From an uncultured Desulfobacterales bacterium (lineage in GTDB: Bacteria > Desulfobacterota > Desulfobacteria > Desulfobacterales > JAFDCJ01), in NCBI GenBank assembly GCA_945787595.1, contig CALZJV010000784.1, forward strand, positions 1-6,660: 6,660 nucleotides of DNA, written 5' to 3'. Below the pieces are notes generated by a model that saw only the letters and a program-made list of their open reading frames with translations, was not told where the DNA came from and made no database searches. Positions 4,330 through 6,660 of this stretch are shown here, in pieces (within the stretch, counting starts at the first letter, position 1; each line of letters begins with the position of its first letter). The position numbers and the translations under genes are program-made.

Positions 4330-6660
4330 CTAACTCCTGTAATAATCCTGCAGGCATTTATAGTGGACCGGCTGGCTGCTGTGCGCTTTAAGACCCCGCA
4401 CGATGGCCTCGGCAGCCGAAAGGGTGGTAATAAACGGCACACGGTTGATAATCGCGGTCCAGCCGATGAAGTATTCATCCGTACGTGAGCGCTGGCCCAG
4501 GGGGGTGTTGATGACAAGATCAATTTGCCCGTTTTTAATATCATCCACTACATTGGGCCGACCCTCTCTGATTTTCAATACGGTCTTGACCGCAATTGCC
4601 CGATTTGAAAGAAATTCCGCCGTTCCCTGGGTGGCCACAATTTTATAGCCTAATTTTCTTAATCCCTCGGCAATGGGAAGGACCCGGGCTTTATCGTTGT
4701 CGTTGACGCTTAAAAACACGGTTCCTAATTTTGGGATGGTGATCCCGGCGGATTGAAATGCTTTAAACACGGCCTCACCAAATTTAGGGGCAATGCCCAT
4801 GACTTCGCCGGTGGATCGCATTTCCGGTCGCAAGAAAATATCTGTTTGTCCGAAACGTTCAAATGGAAAGACGGATTCTTTAACGGCAACGTAGGGTAAC
4901 TGATCCTTGAAGTTGTAATCGAGTTGAGCGAGTTTTTTTCCGGCCATCACTTCAACAGCCATTTTGGCAATGGGAATCCCCGTAGCCTTGCTGACAAAAG
5001 GCACGGTGCGCGAGGCCCTGGGATTGACTTCGATCACATATAGGGTGTCAAACATCACGGCGAACTGGATGTTGATAAGACCTTTTACGTTGAGCGCAGC
5101 GGCCATCGACCGCGTGTATTCCCTGATATCTTCGAGCTGATCGCGGCTTAACAAAAAAGGCGGCAATACCGCCATACTGTCGCCCGAATGAACCCCCGCT
5201 TCTTCGATATGCTGCATGACCCCGCAGATTTCGGTTTGCTGCCCATCTGAAATAGCGTCCACGTCAAATTCGTAGGCATCTTCTAAAAAGCGGTCCAGGA
5301 GGAGCACGGGATGCTCTTCGGAGGCCGTGACGGCATGCTGCATGTAGTGTTTCAATGACTCGATGTCGTAGACGATTTCCATGGCGCGGCCGCCCAGAAC
5401 ATATGAGGGTCTTACGACCAGTGGGAACCCAATGTGCTTGCCGACCTCTATGGCACCATCAATGGATGTGGCGGTACCGTATTGAGGATGGGGAATGTCC
5501 AATGAATCCAGCAAGGCCCCGAAGCGATCACGATCTTCAGCCAGGTCGATAGAATCCGGCGAGGTCCCCCAGATCGGCACTCCGGCTTTTTCCAGGGGCA
5601 GCGCCAGCTTTAACGGGGTCTGGCCGCCGAATTGAATGATGACACCATCTGGCTTTTCGAGTTCCGTAACACTTAACACATCTTCATATGTCAAGGGCTC
5701 GAAATAAAGTTTGTCGGCCACATCGTAGTCGGTGCTGACCGTCTCGGGATTGCAGTTGATCATAATTGCTTCAATGTCCAAGGATTTGAGGGCCAGAATA
5801 CCGTGAACACAGCAGTAGTCAAATTCGATCCCTTGGCCGATTCTGTTAGGGCCCCCGCCGAGTATGATGACTTTCTTTTTGTCCGAAGGGATGGATTCGT
5901 TCTCCTTATCATAGGTGGAGTAATAATAGGGGGTAAACGATTCAAACTCAGCCGCACAGGTATCAACGATTTTAAACGATGGCCGCACACTGTTAGCTTT
6001 TCTGAAACTTCTGATTTCCCCTTCGCTTTTTTCGGTCAGCAGTGCAAGATGTTTATCGGAAAATCCTAACCTTTTTGCACGGGCAAGAGTCTGGGGGGAG
6101 ATGCTGTTTCGTTTTTTGTACTCTGCGACGATCTTTGTTTCAAATTCGGTGAGCTGGTACAGATTCTCAAGAAACCACAGATCGATTCCTGAAACTTTTG
6201 ATATTTCTTCGCGGGAGATTCCGTTTTTCAAGGCCTGCCAGATCTTTAAAATCCGGTCGGGGGTTCCGGATCGAAGATCATCCAGCAACACCTCCCGCGG
6301 CATCTGATGATAGCTATCAGTATTATTAGCATGAAATCCGGACCAACCGTTTTCCAGCGAACGCAGTGTTTTGTTCAAGGCCTCTTTAAATGTCCTGCCG
6401 ATACCCATCGCTTCCCCGATGGATTTCATTTGAGACGTCAGGCGCGGATCTTCATCCGGGAATTTTTCAAAATCCCAGCGGGGAATTTTTACCACGACAT
6501 AATCAATGGCCGGTTCAAAACTCGCCGGCGTTTTGCGGGTGATATCGTTCGGTATTTCGTGGAGACGATAACCGACAGCCAGCTTGGCGGCGATCTTGGC
6601 AATGGGAAAACCGGTGGCTTTTGAAGCCAGGGCGGAGCTGCGGGAAACCCGCGGGTTCAT
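4330..6660 (-). CDS. carB: Carbamoyl-phosphate synthase large subunit (partial, N-terminus beyond window)
   Basis: CarB makes carbamoyl phosphate from bicarbonate, ATP and glutamine-derived ammonia, for pyrimidine and arginine synthesis, with CarA as glutaminase subunit. The visible 776 residues start inside the first ATP-grasp domain at MNPRVSRSSALASKATGFP, which corresponds to about residue 300 of the roughly 1,070-residue E. coli protein. The apparent ATG at the edge is therefore internal. The oligomerisation domain follows (about 105-250). The second ATP-grasp half (about 262-635) has GGGPNRIGQGIEFDYCCVH, NCNPETVSTDYD, FGGQTPLKLA, RPSYVLGGRAME (R417) and IEVNPRASRTVPFVSKATG with metal/nucleotide residues E544, N546 and R548. 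The C-terminal MGS-like allosteric domain (about 640-776) contains TQGTAEFL and VINTP. All key motifs are intact and the reading frame is unbroken, so the enzyme looks functional. It ends with TAG. carA may lie upstream, outside the right edge. Nothing about regulation is visible. Confidence 0.97.
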   Translation of the reverse strand: MNPRVSRSSALASKATGFPIAKIAAKLAVGYRLHEIPNDITRKTPASFEPAIDYVVVKIPRWDFEKFPDEDPRLTSQMKSIGEAMGIGRTFKEALNKTLRSLENGWSGFHANNTDSYHQMPREVLLDDLRSGTPDRILKIWQALKNGISREEISKVSGIDLWFLENLYQLTEFETKIVAEYKKRNSISPQTLARAKRLGFSDKHLALLTEKSEGEIRSFRKANSVRPSFKIVDTCAAEFESFTPYYYSTYDKENESIPSDKKKVIILGGGPNRIGQGIEFDYCCVHGILALKSLDIEAIMINCNPETVSTDYDVADKLYFEPLTYEDVLSVTELEKPDGVIIQFGGQTPLKLALPLEKAGVPIWGTSPDSIDLAEDRDRFGALLDSLDIPHPQYGTATSIDGAIEVGKHIGFPLVVRPSYVLGGRAMEIVYDIESLKHYMQHAVTASEEHPVLLLDRFLEDAYEFDVDAISDGQQTEICGVMQHIEEAGVHSGDSMAVLPPFLLSRDQLEDIREYTRSMAAALNVKGLINIQFAVMFDTLYVIEVNPRASRTVPFVSKATGIPIAKMAVEVMAGKKLAQLDYNFKDQLPYVAVKESVFPFERFGQTDIFLRPEMRSTGEVMGIAPKFGEAVFKAFQSAGITIPKLGTVFLSVNDNDKARVLPIAEGLRKLGYKIVATQGTAEFLSNRAIAVKTVLKIREGRPNVVDDIKNGQIDLVINTPLGQRSRTDEYFIGWTAIINRVPFITTLSAAEAIVRGLKAHSSQPVHYKCLQDYYRS

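Noticed and set aside
6307..6624. 105-codon open frame on the + strand
   Set aside because: It is antisense to intact carB and shows no recognisable domain.
4330..6660. Start of carB at the ATG at the right edge
   Set aside because: That methionine is in the internal EMNPRVSRSS motif of the first ATP-grasp domain; about 300 residues of the protein must lie beyond the window.

Overview
The window holds one tRNA gene, two complete protein genes and one partial protein gene. All fit a bacterial chromosome of moderate G+C. The left half is noticeably A+T-rich between genes. No ribosomal, plasmid or phage marker fixes the taxon. The multidomain REC/Hpt/HDOD protein, palindromic DNA inside a response regulator, and intergenic direct repeats resemble what I remember from Desulfobacterota (sulfate-reducer-like 'deltaproteobacteria'). 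That assignment is an inference, not a result.

Layout, left to right. A tRNA-Asp(GUC) gene with encoded CCA is followed by a hairpin that could end its transcript. A spacer of about 200 bases then carries a second strong hairpin and a near-consensus promoter. This promoter sits so close to a ketoacyl-ACP-synthase-III-like gene (+ strand) that the transcript would be almost leaderless. That protein keeps the Cys-His-Asn triad but stops about 15 residues before the usual family end. After it, a 311-base convergent intergenic region holds short clustered repeats and a small hairpin. A 752-residue signalling protein follows on the - strand, with order REC, Hpt, REC, HDOD. Its first REC domain contains an in-frame, G+C-rich palindromic DNA element of about 126 bp. 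A 404-base gap without a recognisable gene comes next. Finally, the last 776 codons of carB (large subunit of carbamoyl-phosphate synthetase) run off the right edge on the - strand.

The genes do not form an obvious common pathway. carB is housekeeping (pyrimidine and arginine synthesis) and the tRNA is housekeeping. The REC-Hpt-REC-HDOD protein looks like a phosphorelay component acting in trans with unlinked kinases. The KAS III-like gene is an orphan, closest in my recollection to the DarB-like synthases of Bacteroidota aryl-polyene, flexirubin and dialkylresorcinol clusters. No partner genes for such a pathway are in the window.

I found no CRISPR array, transposase, toxin-antitoxin pair or defence system. 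The most unusual items are the coding palindromic insertion in the response regulator, the truncated KAS III next to a repeat cluster, and the apparently leaderless promoter.
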